NCBI GenBank assembly: GCA_905221605.1
Contig: CAJNDS010001779.1
Span: forward strand, 879,646-943,645
Source: Symbiodinium natans
Lineage: Eukaryota > Sar > Dinophyceae > Suessiales > Symbiodiniaceae
Direction of reading: 5' to 3'
Length of the DNA stretch: 64,000 nt
Shown here: positions 9,008 to 19,572 of the stretch, in pieces
Position numbering within the stretch: position 1 is the stretch's first letter
How the letters are laid out: the number at the start of each line of letters is the position of its first letter
Translations under genes and position numbers: made by a program
The notes under the pieces: model-generated
Told to the model about the DNA's origin: nothing
Database searches by the model: none
What the model saw: the letters and a program-made list of their open reading frames with translations, nothing else

Positions 9008-9470
9008 GACACGCTCGTGAAAAAGGAGACCTTTGCCGGGCTTATTTAGGTGGGGAATTTTTTGGTGTTGGGTTTAGGGTTTAGGGTTTAGGGTCTAGGG
9101 TTTAGGGTTTAGGGTTTAGGGTATAGGGTTTAGGGTTTAGGGTTGGCCGAGGCCGGCTAATGATCGGGGAATGCACGCAGCATTTGGGAAAGCTCACTGA
9201 AGCTGACCAACGGCGCCATGCAGAGATTTGCAGGGCATGTAGGATTTACGTGGGAATGTTCCCCCCCTTATACTAATAACAGTCCTTAACACGGACTATA
9301 ATCGTGTGTACTGTATTCCCTCTGAAGGACTGTTAGTATAAGGGGCAACATCCCAAGGTCATAGGGCCCAAGGTTCTACTGCCCGAAAACCGGAACTTCT
9401 CCTGAAGGTTGTAGGCCTCAATGGTGGATCCCTTAAGATTGCTGCCCAGACCCCTGGAAAACACAAGTAG
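9008..9470 (+). CDS. Three-exon gene piece, product unknown
   Basis: Exons 9008-9049, 9152-9253 and 9358-about 9470. Acceptor TTTGCAG/G opens a frame HAREKGDLCRAYL. Donor TTTAG/GTGGGG and acceptor GGCCGAG/G remove a 102-bp mostly TTTAGGG intron (9050-9151). The frame continues through IGECTQHLGKLTEADQRRHA and CRACRIYV. Then a family B element is removed with a GA donor (GTGG/GAATGTT) and acceptor CATCCCAAG/G, and the frame stays open for another 36 codons (ARKPELLLKVVGLNGG) to TAG. Three consecutive in-frame joins make a real gene likely. No domain recognised. Confidence 0.68.
9252..9357. mobile_element. Family B element acting as a GA-AG intron
   Basis: Ends GGGAATGTTCCCCCCTTATA and TATAAGGGGCAACATCCCAA are inverted repeats, with a second inverted pair (ACTAATAACAGTCCTT, AAGGACTGTTAGT) just inside. 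Removing 9254-9357 joins two open frames. Confidence 0.75.
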
Positions 9471-9724
9471 ACCCCCAAAGAATATCCTATACTACTATTG
9501 GGTCAATTCTTAGGAACGCTTAAGCGGATCTCATGTAGTCCTCAAGGAAGGTGCGCAGAGGGATTGCCGAGGGCATTTTTGGAAAAGGGGGGGGGGGGGA
9601 AACGCCCTGCGGGTGGGAGGTGGAGCGCGTAAGGTAGGTTTAGGGTTTAGGGATTAGGGTTTTGGGTTTAGGGTTTTGGGTTTAGGGTTCAGGGATAGGA
9701 TTGCAGAGTTTGGGGATTCTAGGG

Positions 9725-9910
9725 TTTAGGGTTGAGGCCAGCGCTGTACTGGATCCCCCTCTTGGTGACAAGCCCTCCTTCAGATGCGAGTAGGAATTCT
9801 CAAACCCTAAACCCTAAACCCTAAACCCTAAACCACTGGGAGACCGCATTGGCTTGGGGACCTCCGCCAATCGCTGGCCCAGGGACAGCGGGATCTCCTT
9901 GGTGGCAGCG
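9725..9910 (-). CDS. Two exons split by a 35-bp telomeric intron
   Basis: Minus-strand exon 9910-9834 (ATKEIPLSLGQRLAEVPKPM, RSPS) ends CAGTG/GTTTAGGG. After five GTTTAGGG-type units the sequence GTTTGAG/AATTCC opens FLLASEGGLVTKRGIQYSAG in the same frame. The insert at 9799-9833 is 35 bp, not a multiple of three, and would stop translation at TTTAG if kept. No domain recognised. Confidence 0.6.
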
Positions 9911-10071
9911 CTCGGGTTTCGGGCTACAGAAACCCTAAACCCTAAACCCTAAACCCGGAACCCTAAACCCTAAACCCTAAACCCTAAACCCTAAACCCTA
10001 AACCCTAAACCCTACCCTAAACCCTAAGGCGGGCAACCCCAGGGTTAACAAGGGGTCTAAGATGCAAACAG

Positions 10072-10228
10072 CTCTGGAATCGCCTCCTTCTTCAGGTACC
10101 ACCCCCCACTACCCCCCTTCGCGCGTGATGTCGACTTCCTGCAGATTGTCAGTGGGTGGAATATTTCCTGCTGCGCTTTCCTCTACAGCTACGTAATTCG
10201 GCAGCGCCTTCTTCTACCGCACCTGCAG
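10072..10228 (+). CDS. Exon-like fragments, partly hydrophobic
   Basis: An 8-codon piece LWNRLLLQ (10072-10095) has donor TTCAG/GTACC. A larger open frame from about 10113, with DVDFLQIVSGWNISCCAFLY and SYVIRQRLLLPHLQ, ends CTGCAG/GTTCC. Cysteine-rich and partly hydrophobic. Whether the two are joined is not known. Confidence 0.5.
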
Positions 10229-10330
10229 GTTCCTTTAGCTCCATGGCCACCGAAGGAAGAAAGATGCGATGATTCATGGGTTTAGGGTTTAGGGTTTAGG
10301 GTTTAGGGTTTAGGGTTTAGGGTTTAAACA

Positions 10331-10402
10331 GCGCTTGGGGCTCTGGTGCAGTGGTTTCGCGAACGCGTCGGCTGAGATTGCAGATGATGGAGGCCGTCAA
10401 CA
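10331..10402 (-). CDS. Exon-like fragment
   Basis: Minus strand open as VLTASIICNLSRRVRETTAP then EPQALF, ending at TTTAAACCC repeats on one side and CCCTAAA repeats on the other. Confidence 0.45.
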
Positions 10403-10924
10403 CCCAACCCTAAACCCTAGAACCCTAAGCCCCAATCCCTAAGCGTATATATTTTTGCTTTACCGTCAAACGGGGATGGCACTCTCCACCCTGGAACACA
10501 GAATCCACTGTCATTCAACCCGAAGCCCCTAAGGTTCAGGGTTTAGGGTAAAAAGAGTTTCGGGTTTGCGGGTGAGGGTAGTTCAGGGTTTTGGGATGTC
10601 GTGTATAGGCAGTATGTGGGGATTAAGGGTTTAGGTCATGCAGGGATTGAGTGTCGGGCTTCGGGATTTAGAGTTCGGGCTCTGCAGCGTATAGGGATCA
10701 ACATTTTGGGGTCCATACAGGGTCTAAGTTATATAGGGATTAACGGGCTAGGGTTCATAGGGTTGAGGGTACATAGAGTGATTTATAGTTCAGGGTCTAC
10801 GCATAGTAAATGGTATGTAAGGCATGTACTGGCTTCGGACATGTAGGGAATGCATGGCAGCACTAGTGGGCCGATCGCGTCAAAAGAGCATGCAGAGCAT
10901 GCAGCATCCGGGTACACTGGGTTT

Positions 10925-11330
10925 TGGTTTAAACCCTAAACCCTGAACCCTGAACCCTGAACCCCAAACCCTAAACCCTAAACCCCAAACCCTGAACCCT
11001 AAACCCTAAACCCCAAACCCTAAACCCTAAACCCCAAACCCTAAACCCACCCTAAACCCTAAACCACTTTGGCGCGGCTGGGAGCCCAGGCAGGCAGCAC
11101 GGTCGAAGCCCTGCAAGGGCTGCAGAAAATGACCCAGGGTTTAGGGTTTAGGATGTAGGGTTTAGGGTCTAGGGTTTAGGGCTTAGGGTTTAGGATGTAG
11201 GGTTTAGGGTGGTTTAGGGTTTAGGGTGGGCTTGGGGTTTGGGGTTTGGGGTTTGGGGTTTGGGGTTTAGGGTTTAGGGTTTAGGGTTCAGGGTTTAGGG
11301 TTTAGGGTTTAGGGCTAGGATTTAGGGTGG
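10925..11330. repeat. Mixed CCCTAAA and TTTAGGG arrays facing each other
   Basis: CCCTAAA/CCCCAAA units (10932-11070) and TTTAGGG/TTTGGGG units (11136-11330) point towards a central exon-like piece, giving opposite orientations on its two sides. Confidence 0.9.
11072..11138 (+). CDS. Exon-like fragment between opposed telomeric arrays
   Basis: LARLGAQAGSTVEALQGLQK then MTQ, ending CAGG/GTTTAGGG. Amphipathic composition. About 24 codons. Confidence 0.5.
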
Positions 11331-11479
11331 GCACAGGGTTTATGGAATTTAGAGCTTACAGGGTCTAGGCTTAACAAGGATTAGGGGTTCGGTGTCCTAA
11401 ACCGGAGCGCAACAAGTCTTTATGGGATTTCGGGTGTGAACTCCCTAAACCCTACACCCTCAACGCCCCCTCCCAGGAG

Positions 11480-11600
11480 TTGTCCTCAACAGGCCAAGAC
11501 AACCGAAGCCCCAAAGCCAGAACCCCCGCAAAAACCCCCTTGAGCCTCCTTAAGCCCCTCAACTTGCACGCTACTTCGGGCATCTACGTCACCACAAGGG
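11480..11600 (+). CDS. Possible exon
   Basis: Plus frame SSTGQDNRSPKARTPAKTPL continuing with SLLKPLNLHATSGIYV. No clear acceptor, and the downstream part resembles element sequence. Confidence 0.3.
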
Positions 11601-11717
11601 GTTTCCGAAAACAGGGCTACCCTTTTGGGGGGTCGCTTTATAAAGGGGATTCTGATTCCATGTTGGGGTATAAAAAGGGGTACTCAATTTGGGGGCCCAC
11701 ATCGAATGCCTAGATCC

Positions 11718-11759
11718 TACCACTTGCTGAAGAACCCCCCCCCCCAAAAAAAAAAAAAA

Positions 11760-11794
<35 letters not shown>

Positions 11795-11816
11795 TTCCTT
11801 ATAAGGGTAAGAAAGC
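11718..11816. mobile_element. Family C half with poly-C/poly-A and TA tract
   Basis: CACTTGCTGAAGAACCCC leads into poly-C, poly-A and a (TA)n tract, then CCTTATAAGGGTAAGAAAGC. This is a family C element expanded by TA repeats. Confidence 0.5.
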
Positions 11817-11950
11817 TTTCATACTTTGAACTTTTTGGGAAGCAAACAGTAGGATAGCAGCTGTCGCACTCCGCCCAGCTCATGGAGGCGAACGCCTGGG
11901 ACTTGCCTGCCTTCTGGCCGATGAACGATGGAGCCGGGCTTGCAGCGGTC
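11817..11950 (-). CDS. Exon-like coding fragment with GC donor
   Basis: Minus strand VTAASPAPSFIGQKAGKSQA, FASMSWAECDSCYPTVCF and PKSSKYES, 44 codons, ending GAAA/GCTTTC at a family C end. Two close cysteines (CDSC), but no family recognised. Confidence 0.55.
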
Positions 11951-12021
11951 ACCCTAAACCCTATACCCTAAACCCTAAACCCTAAACCCTCAACCCTAAA
12001 CCCTAAACCCTAAACCCTAGT

Positions 12022-12111
12022 CAGCACAGTTGGCAGCCTCGTGTCCTGTGGCTCCTTGGATGCCACTTGCATGCCATGGCCCCAGCGCTCGAAGAGCAAA
12101 GCAGCAAATGA
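12022..12111 (-). CDS. Exon-like coding fragment
   Basis: Minus strand SFAALLFERWGHGMQVASKE then PQDTRLPTVL between CCCTAAA arrays. Good amino-acid composition, unknown product. Confidence 0.5.
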
Positions 12112-12263
12112 TGCGACTGAACCGCCCCAAGCCCCCAAAACCCCATCAGCTCTTTACACCCACTCAAATCTCCCTAAACATTAAACCCTAAACCCTAAAC
12201 CCTTAAACCCCTTAAACCCCCTTAAACCCCCTTAAACCCCCTTAAACCCAACCGAAACCCTCA

Positions 12264-12345
12264 ACACAGGTGCCTCGACGGCAAGCCCGTCCATGAAGGA
12301 AAGGCTTCCTCCAGGGGCCTGCTGGAGTTCGTAGCTGTGCTTTTG
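12264..12345 (-). CDS. Exon-like coding fragment
   Basis: Minus strand KQKHSYELQQAPGGSLSFMD then GLAVEAPV, bounded by TTTAGGG-type arrays. Confidence 0.5.
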
Positions 12346-13044
12346 CTTGGTTGAGGGTCTAGGGTTTAGGGTTTAGGGTTTAGGGTTGAGGGTTTAGGGG
12401 TTTGGGGCTTGCGGTTTTGGTGGGGCGGGTGTGCCGGGCGGGTGTGCCGGGCGGGGCGCTAAGGAACCTCTCTGTGACTTGCAAAGGGGGGTCTAGAGGA
12501 GGGGATGAGAGAGAAGATCAAGAAGAAAGAGTTGAAGAAGGGACAACGGAGAGAAGGGTCGGCTCCGTTGTTCCCTCCCTTGTCACTTCATCATCCTTCT
12601 CATCTCTCCCTTTTAGTTATTTTCTCTTCCAACATGTCAAGAGGCTTTCTAAGCACAGGAAACGATGCTTCAGAAGATTGTCGGTTGCATTGGTTCAGGG
12701 AACCCCAAACCCTAAACCCTAAACCCTAAACCCTAGACCCTAAACCCTAAACCCCAAACCCTAAACCCCAAACCCGAAACTCTAAACCCTAACCCCTTCT
12801 GACTTCATTGTTTGTTGGGGGCAAGGGCTCACGGTGCTTGAGTGACTGTTGAGTTGAGTGTTGTTTGTGGCTTGAGTTCTACTTGAGAAGGTTGCGCTCG
12901 CAAGCCTAAACTTTAGGGTTTAGGGTTTAGGGTTTAGGGTTTAGGGTTTAGGGTTTAGGGTTTAGGGTTTGGGTTTAAAAGCGCCCAGGAAGCCTAAGCA
13001 CTAAAACCTGTCTAAGGTGCGGGCTCTGTGTTTGGAGTGTGTAG

Positions 13045-13092
13045 GCTTTTTGGTTTCAATGCGAAGAAACAGAGCACCACAAGAAACAGCTG

Positions 13093-13124
<32 letters not shown>

Positions 13125-13287
13125 AGAAGAAGAAGAAGAAGAAGAAGAAGAAGAAGAAGAAGAAGAAGAACAAGAAGGAGACCCGCCAACTAAAGCCAAA
13201 AACAGCGATGGCTCCTTTGCCACCGTGCACCATCTTTGCATAGCACCACTTGCAGAAACACGTCGGAGCTCCAAAACACTTGCATGA
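13045..13287 (+). CDS. Exon with poly-Gln then poly-Glu tract, possible terminal exon
   Basis: After acceptor GTGTAG/G one frame reads FQCEETEHHKKQLDQ, about nine Gln, some 16 Glu, then EGDPPTKAKNSDGSFATVHH and a TGA stop at 13285-13287. It has no ATG, as expected for an internal or last exon. The other two frames give poly-Ser/Lys and poly-Ala/Arg, but this frame has the most natural flanks. The AGC-AAG trinucleotide tract (13097-13170) is repeat DNA in any case. Confidence 0.45.
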
Positions 13288-13849
13288 ACGAGGTCCATCT
13301 GGCACAGCATGTGGATGTGAATTTGTGTAACTAAGCCTACCCCATGCTTTGCAAGAGTCTTGGCCCCTTGATCTTCTCCCCGGTGTGGTTTAGGGTTTAG
13401 GGTTCATGGCAGGGATGAGCAAGGGCTTACTAGTCCATGGTTGGGATAGCATTAAAAATTATAATCTTCTATTCCTTATTGAGTTTAAGTGCCCTTAGAA
13501 AGTGCAGAATGTTACCCCACTTCGACAAAGTTTCGGGTTTCATTACAGGTCGATCTAGGGCTTGGGGACAAGCTTCCGCGCGCCTCACGGTGTAGTGGGC
13601 ATCGTAGTGTGGTAGAACCCTGCGGCACCAAGGAGATTTGGGGGCTGAGGCCGTCCTCAACCCATACTTTACGGGTTCATGGGAAATCGCATGTAGGAAT
13701 AGAAGTACGGCCTCCATCCAAGGAAGGCTATGGATATAAGTACGTAGTACATGCAAGTGAAACTCGAGTCATCCACATAGGCTAAGAAGACACATACAGG
13801 ATGATTATCACCCGAGACCCTAAGACCCAAACCCTAAGCCCCCCAAACC

Positions 13850-14380
13850 CTAACCCGACTTCTAACCCTAAACCCTAAACCCTAAACCCCAAGCCCACCC
13901 TAGACTTATACTGGCTGTCGGGCACGTCGGCTAAAAGTGAAGGCTTCAGCCACCCTTCACAGCAAACGCCTGCAGCAAAAACAAGGCATCCACTGGCGCA
14001 CCCACAGTTTCCATACTTGACCCGAAGCCCCAAAACCCGAAACCCTAAACCCTAAAGCTTGTACTAAACCCTGCGGCCCGAAACGCTAACAACCCCAAAG
14101 CCCCAAAAGCGCCAAAAGCCCCAAAAGCCCCAAAACCCCCAAAGCCTGCAACCCTAAAAACCCAACGACCCTAAAACCCCAACAACCTAGAACCCCAAAT
14201 CCCAACCCTAAAACCTTAAAACCCCAAAACCCTAAAACCCTCACACCCTAAACTCTAAAGACCCTACACCCTAAAACCCGAAAGACCCTAAAACCCTAAA
14301 ACCCCTAAAGACCCCAAAGCCCTAAAACCCCTAAAGACCCTAACAACCTAAAACCTTAAACCCCCAAAAGCTCCTGAACC
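13850..14380. repeat. Strongly decayed CCCTAAA field
   Basis: CCCTAAA, CCCCAAA, CCTAAAAC and AAAGCCCC variants, with one exon-like piece around 13962-14020 (minus, METVGAPVDALFLLQAFAVK). Confidence 0.7.
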
Positions 14381-14414
14381 CCCTAAGTTCCATCCGAAGC
14401 AGCGGCCGCTAACC

Positions 14415-14490
14415 CCTCGCGAGCCTCACATCCGGCGGTGGCCTGCCTGAGTCTCCCAGGCAGTTGGCACACGGAGCGACATCATTGACC
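14415..14490 (-). CDS. Exon-like fragment beside a microsatellite
   Basis: Minus strand [20 protein letters not shown] then VRLARG. A CxxC pair is visible. The TATG microsatellite starts immediately upstream. Confidence 0.45.
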
Positions 14491-14499
14491 CTGAACCGA

Positions 14500-14772
14500 T
14501 ATGTATATGTATATATATATATGTATATGTATATATGTATATATGTATATATGTATATATGTATATATGTATATATGTATATATGTATATATGTATATAT
14601 GTATATATGTATATATGTATATATGTATATATGTATATATGTATACATGTATATATGTATATATGTATATATGTATATATGTATATATGTATATATGCAT
14701 ATATATATATATATGTATATATTCGTCACACGACATCTGCATAAACATATATATATATATATACATATACAT
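14500..14772. repeat. ATATGT-type microsatellite
   Basis: More than 20 units of TATATGTA plus TA runs. Long open frames here are repeat artefacts. Confidence 0.95.
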
Positions 14773-14818
14773 ATGTTTATCTTTGTTTATACTTCATGAT
14801 GTAATTTTGATAAAGAAC

Positions 14819-14925
14819 CATTCCGAAGCTGGGCCACGCCAAAAATCGGAGCCGTCCGCGTCGACGAGGATCAGAATCATGTTCTCTGGGTGCAGCCTGC
14901 CCAAGAGCCAGTCTTCTGAGGGATT
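14819..14925 (-). CDS. Exon-like coding fragment
   Basis: Minus strand [20 protein letters not shown] then [13 protein letters not shown]. It reads like a compact alpha/beta fold core strand ([13 protein letters not shown]), but no family can be named. Confidence 0.55.
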
Positions 14926-15759
14926 TAAGGTGGGTTTAGGGTTTAGGGTTTAGGGTGCAGGGTTTAGGGTTTAGGGCTTAGGCTTTCGGGCTCAGGGTTT
15001 AGGGTGTAAATTTAGGGTTTAGGGTTTACAGGGGGGTGTATAGAGTTTATAGTGTTCGGGCTTGAAATGGATAGGCTAGGCCAGAAATTAACTACGCAGT
15101 CACGTGGGCCTACTATTTTGCGGGATCAGGTAAGCTTACTGAGCCCTAAACCCCAAGCCCTACACCCGAAACCTGCGATCAAACCCGGTCTTGTCAGTCC
15201 TGGGTTGCCTGTATAGGGGTTTAGGGTTTAGGGCTTCGGGTTGCGGGTTCAGGGTTCAGGGCTTTTTCTTAAAATCCCGGTGCACATTCTGAACTACCCG
15301 GTAGCCACTCTAACCAAATGGGTAGTTCTCTACACTAGGGTCCCTTTTTGAGGGTCCTATATGAAGGGACACATAGCTAGTCCTAAACCGTCAAACCTAA
15401 CCCTAAACCCTAAACCCTAAGCCCTAAGCCCTAAGCCGGAAACCCTAAACCCTAAACCCTAAACCCTAAACCCCAAACAATACTTGTCGATAGCCCCTAG
15501 AGGCGCAGGGAAGAGGCGCATCCCCTCGGCGCCCATCTTAGGGTAGCTACAGGGTCCCTTAGTATGGGCCCTTTCAAGGAGGGTTTGGGGGTTTAGGGTT
15601 TAGGGTTTAGGGTTTAGGGTTTAGGGTTTAGGGCGCACCTGCCCCTTCTATACCCCTTACATACCCGATACAAAGTAAGGTCCCATACATCAACGTGTCA
15701 CGGTCTGCCCACATTGGAAGGGACCCAGCCTGAAAATGTCGCACGAAAGCGAGGCGACT

Positions 15760-16120
15760 AAGCACGCCGTCCAGTGGCAAGACTTTGGCAGAATTCAAAG
15801 CACGCTGTGGTCTGGGGTTTGCACTGCTGCACCCCCACCCCGCCTGCGGCACCCCGACTCCTCGTTCGGTTGAAGTGCCTCCGGGTTCTCGTAGGGGCTC
15901 TTGCACCAACGGCACTTGAGTCGGGAGGGCCGGTGGCGTGGAGCTCCACCAGCGCTCAACTGCGACTGTTCCGGTCTGCATTGGAAGCTTTGCCCTGGTC
16001 ACAGCCTGGGCCACGTCGCGCCAGTGCCATAAGCCTTCCAGTCGGAGAGGCTTGAGGAGCTGCTGGTAATGTTCTGCCACTGTTTGAGTAACAGGACTAG
16101 TTTGCCGAATCCGGAGCCGT
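15760..16120 (-). CDS. Coding fragment, possibly transposase-related
   Basis: Minus strand is open from about 16120 through EHYQQLLKPLRLEGLWHWRD, VAQAVTRAKLPMQTGTVAVE, RWWSS and a less convincing Pro/Gly-rich tail. The stretch TGTVAVERWWSS resembles the conserved AVER/SSER-W region near the C-terminus of hAT-like transposases, but that is recognition from memory of motif style only. It may be an exon or a decayed transposon. Confidence 0.4.
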
Positions 16121-16160
16121 GCGTTAGGGTTTAGTTAGGATTTAGGGTTTAGTTTTTTTT

Positions 16161-16191
<31 letters not shown>

Positions 16192-17020
16192 GCAGTAAAG
16201 GGTCTTTTGAAACAAACGGTTTTAGGACTTGGGGTTGGGATGTTCCCCTTAAGCTAGCCGTCCTTACTAGGGAGACTAGGTACCCCCTTCTTATAGTCCC
16301 TATTAAGAACTGTCAGAAAAAAGGGGACAAAACACTCAACCCTCAACCCTGTAGGACTTGGGGTTTCGGTAAACACTTGCATGAAAGGAGTTTTGGGGAA
16401 AACTTCTCAAAGGCTTTTTGGGCTTTGGGCGTTTCAAAGCGGTTGGGGCGGCCTGTGGAGTTCAAGCGTTTATGCGTTTAGGGTTTAGGGCTGGGGTATA
16501 TGGTTTAGGGTTTAGGGTTTGGGGTTTAGCGTATATGGTTTAGGGTTTAGGGTTTAGGGTTTGGGGTTTAGCGTTTAGAGTTTAGGGTTTAGGGTGAGGG
16601 GTTAGGGTTTAGGGTTTAGGGCTCAGGGTTCAGGACTCCGGGTCCTAAACTCTCTGAACCCTGCAGGCCCTATGAGCGCTGTAAACCTACAAGCCCCAAA
16701 CCCTAGAAAGCCTGTGAGCCCTACAATCTCGGTAGAAGCTCTGTAAGCCCTGTAAAAAGCCCTACATTTTCGGGGCACTTTGATGGTTCCCATACCTCCC
16801 TCAGAGCCATCAAGAAGATCATACTTGCTATATTTCTTTACTCCTGAGCCCTCAACCCTAAACCCTAAACCCTAGTTCCGAAGAGAAGTCCTGTCCTTGG
16901 GTTCAGTTTCTTCGAGGTTCAGGGTAGTTATAACACCTATGATAGCTGCACCCATAAGCCCCCTAAAACCCTAAACCGTAAGTCCTCTATTGGGGGTTAT
17001 AAGCACCCATGAACCTCCAC
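16100..17020. other. No supported gene
   Basis: Contains T/G homopolymer runs (16154-16190), a family B element (16236-16332), decayed TTTAGGG units (16470-16640), CCCTAAA units and a family A half (16990-17028). Confidence 0.5.
16236..16332. mobile_element. Family B element, decayed
   Basis: TTGGGATGTTCCCCTTAAGC at the left and AAGAACTGTCAGAAAAAAGG at the right, with CCGTCCTTACTAGGGAGACT inside, match the family B layout. Confidence 0.55.
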
Positions 17021-17029
17021 GTAAGGTTT

Positions 17030-17093
17030 AGGGCCCTCTTTGGCCCACCTCCGGAGGATGTAGTCCACCTTGTCCTCACTGCTGGCTTGACTT
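17030..17093 (-). CDS. Exon-like fragment
   Basis: Minus strand SQASSEDKVDYILRRWAKEG. Helical, charged composition. TTTAGGG units lie directly upstream. Confidence 0.45.
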
Positions 17094-17194
17094 AGGGTTT
17101 AGGGTTTAGGGCTTAGAACGAATTTAGGGTTTAGGGGTTGAAAAAAAGGGTTTAGGGTTTCGGGCTGAGGGTTTAGGATTTTTTCGGGGTTAGG

Positions 17195-17293
17195 GCTGAG
17201 GAAGCCATGTTGTTCACTGCCCGTCCTGTTTTTGGCGGGTTGCCGGGCTACTCCTCCCAAACAAAAAGCCAGATTCGATGAGCCATCTTGCCT
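17195..17293 (-). CDS. Exon-like fragment
   Basis: Minus strand QDGSSNLAFCLGGVARQPAK then NRTGSEQHGFLS, between CCCTAAA-type sequence and decayed TTTAGGG. Confidence 0.45.
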
Positions 17294-17611
17294 AAACCCT
17301 AAAACAGCCAATCCTAAAATCTAGGCTCATAGGTCCCTAGGATGGCCCTCGAAGCCCTACGAAAAATATTCCTGACTATAGTCCTCTTGAACCCAATCAG
17401 GGAAAATTATGACATGCCCCAAGGGCCAACCGAGTACCCTAGACCCGCAACCCTTGACCCGAAAAAGTCAAGGGCTTAGGCTTTAGGACCCCTTTGAGCC
17501 TGACAGATGCCCACAACACTCTCAGGGTTTAGGGTTTAGGGTTTAGGTTTAGGGTTTAGGGTTTAGGGTTTAGGGCTCAGGGGAGTCTGAAACTGTCTGA
17601 AACGCCCCCAA

Positions 17612-17675
17612 GTCTCTAAGTCGGGTTCCAAGATCAGCCGGCCGGCCACCATCAGGTCCGACCTGCTCGCGAACC
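17612..17675 (-). CDS. Exon-like fragment
   Basis: Minus strand GFASRSDLMVAGRLILEPD between two telomeric arrays. Confidence 0.45.
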
Positions 17676-17699
17676 CAAGATTTAGGGTTTAGGTTTAGG

Positions 17700-18640
17700 G
17701 TTTAGGGTTTAGGGTTTAGGGTTGAGGAACCCGAAAAACTGGGAGCACATACACCATGCTGATCTTAGGGTAGCTGGTCCCTTTTATATACCCCTCATAA
17801 GCCCTTTCCAACAAAAGAACCATATTAATTGTCCATGTAACTACCCGTCCGAATCCAAACCCTAAACCCTAAACCCTGTTTTCGGGGTCCAAAAGAGGAA
17901 CCCTTGAATTGGGGTATCCCACCTTACTCAGCTCCAGCCCCACTCTTCGGGACTACGTGAGCCCTAACACTCATATATCCTATGCCCGAATCATTCTCAT
18001 CCCTAAGACCAAACAAGCTTGCCAAGGTGCATCGTTATGGAGACTATCACCTCAAGGACCCTCCTACAGAGGGACTGGTACCTTAGGAGGGTCTCAAGGG
18101 GCTCAAGAGCCTTAGGGCAAGGTGTATGGTTCTGAAGACTATGATTACTTCCTTGCTCTTAGTGGGGAGTTATGTAGGTCCACGGAATCCCTTCAAGAGT
18201 TCTTCAGGGGGATATGTGGAGGGAAAGAAGAAGACTTAAACAGTCCCCAAGAAGCTCCCAATAAGGCCTTGTGACCCGAAACCCTAAACCCTAAAAACCT
18301 AAACCTTAAACTCCTAAACTCCTAAGCTCCAAACCCTAACCCCGCCCCCACCCCCCCACCCCACCTCTTAATAGGCCTCAGTGTGGTATCTGAAAACCGG
18401 AGCCCTAAACCCGAAGCCCTAGATCGCGGGATTGAAGTTATGTGCCCTTCTTTGGGTACCCTATAAATAGGGCTCCGCATTTGCCATAGGACCCCCAACA
18501 GGGCTTCGGGTTCAGGGGACCGAATTCAGAGGTCCTGCTGCAGGGCTCTGGAAACTTAGAAATTGGAGCAAACCCTAAACCCTAAACCCTAAACCCTAAA
18601 TCCTAAACCCTAAACCCTAAACCCTAAACCCCACCCTCAG
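17700..18640. other. Mostly non-coding, unresolved
   Basis: Contains a family F remnant (17761-17830), short CCCTAAA arrays and 17909-18250, where weak frames exist on the plus strand. I cannot support an exon there. Confidence 0.4.
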
Positions 18641-18654
18641 GATTTCGACTTCTC

Positions 18655-18868
18655 TTGGGGTAGTTACATGGTCCCGTAGCATGGGCCCCCTAAATGGGGA
18701 CCCTTACATTCCCCTCCTACACCCTAGGCAAAGGCCCCATGGGCCCATACAAAACCCTGTAGGGTTTAGGGTTTAGGGTTCAGGGTTTAGGGTTTAGGGT
18801 TTAGGGTTTAGGGTTTAGGGTTTAGGGTTTAGGGACCATGTTAAGGGCCCATGAAACCACCCTTAGAG
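18655..18868. mobile_element. Family F element split by a telomeric array
   Basis: GTAGTTACATGGTCCCGTAG and GGGCCCATGAAACCACCC are the outer inverted ends. About 11 TTTAGGG units (18760-18834) sit within it, between CAAAACCCTG and GACCATGTTAAGGG. On the minus strand the exon at 18869 ends at a GC donor beside the element, and the far end offers CCCCAAGAG as acceptor. Confidence 0.6.
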
Positions 18869-18962
18869 CTTCTGGGCCCGCCACGGACCCAAGTTCACCA
18901 TGGCCTCGGCAATGCTGGAAGCCGCGTTGGCAGGCTCCTCTTTTTGGCCGGCTTCTGGTGCT
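18869..18962 (-). CDS. Exon-like coding fragment
   Basis: Minus strand QAPEAGQKEEPANAASSIAE then AMVNLGPWRAQ, ending AGAA/GCTCTAAGGG at the family F element. Confidence 0.55.
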
Positions 18963-19469
18963 TGGGGTTTTGGAGTTTCAGGGTTGCAAAACCCTATAGG
19001 GTTTAGGGTTTAGGGTTTAGGGTTTAGGCTGTTAGGGGGCCCACATGGCAGGGTTCAGCATTGGGCAAGCAACCAACCTAAGCCCGAAGCCCTAAACCCC
19101 TAAACCCGAAACCCTGGTTTCGGGTCGCAGTCGCGGGCGTAGTGCAGCCTGAGGTTCTAGGAGTTAACGTAACCGGATCATAGTCTACATAACTTTAAAT
19201 GGTTTAGGATTCAGGGTTTCGAGTTTTTAGGTTTAGGGTTTCGGGTGGGGGGGGGGGGGTCCCTTCCAGCATCCCTTGCTTTGCGCAGTCTACGCACCCC
19301 AAGCACCCCCCACAAACCCTGATGAGAAGAGGCTTGGTGCTGAGGGTTTAGGGGCCTATCCATAGGGCATTCTTCAGGGTCGTTTGTATTTTGCAGCTGG
19401 ACTTAGGGGACATAGGGGGCTTATGAGTGCAGTTCTAAATAGGTTCTAAGTACCCTGAACCTCCAAGTA

Positions 19470-19572
19470 GGGATGACTGGCGGGTTCTTCGTAGGGAATG
19501 AGGGAATTGAGGTACATTACATAATCCCTTAAAGGTATAGGGCCCGAATTCCCTCATTCCCTACTAAGAACT
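19470..19572. mobile_element. Family H element
   Basis: TTCTTCGTAGGGAATGAGGG at 19476 and CCCTCATTCCCTACTAAGAA near 19548-19567 are inverted repeats. The interior has CCCTTAAAGG and GGGCCC. On the minus strand CCCCTA/GTTCTTAGTAG is a possible donor for the neighbouring exon. Confidence 0.7.

Noticed and set aside
13469-13785. Overlapping open frames of about 95 codons on both strands
   Set aside because: Neither has clear splice sites or convincing composition, so not annotated.
14500-14780. Long open frames of Tyr, Ile, Cys and Met
   Set aside because: Open only because the ATATGT repeat lacks stops; every frame and strand is open.
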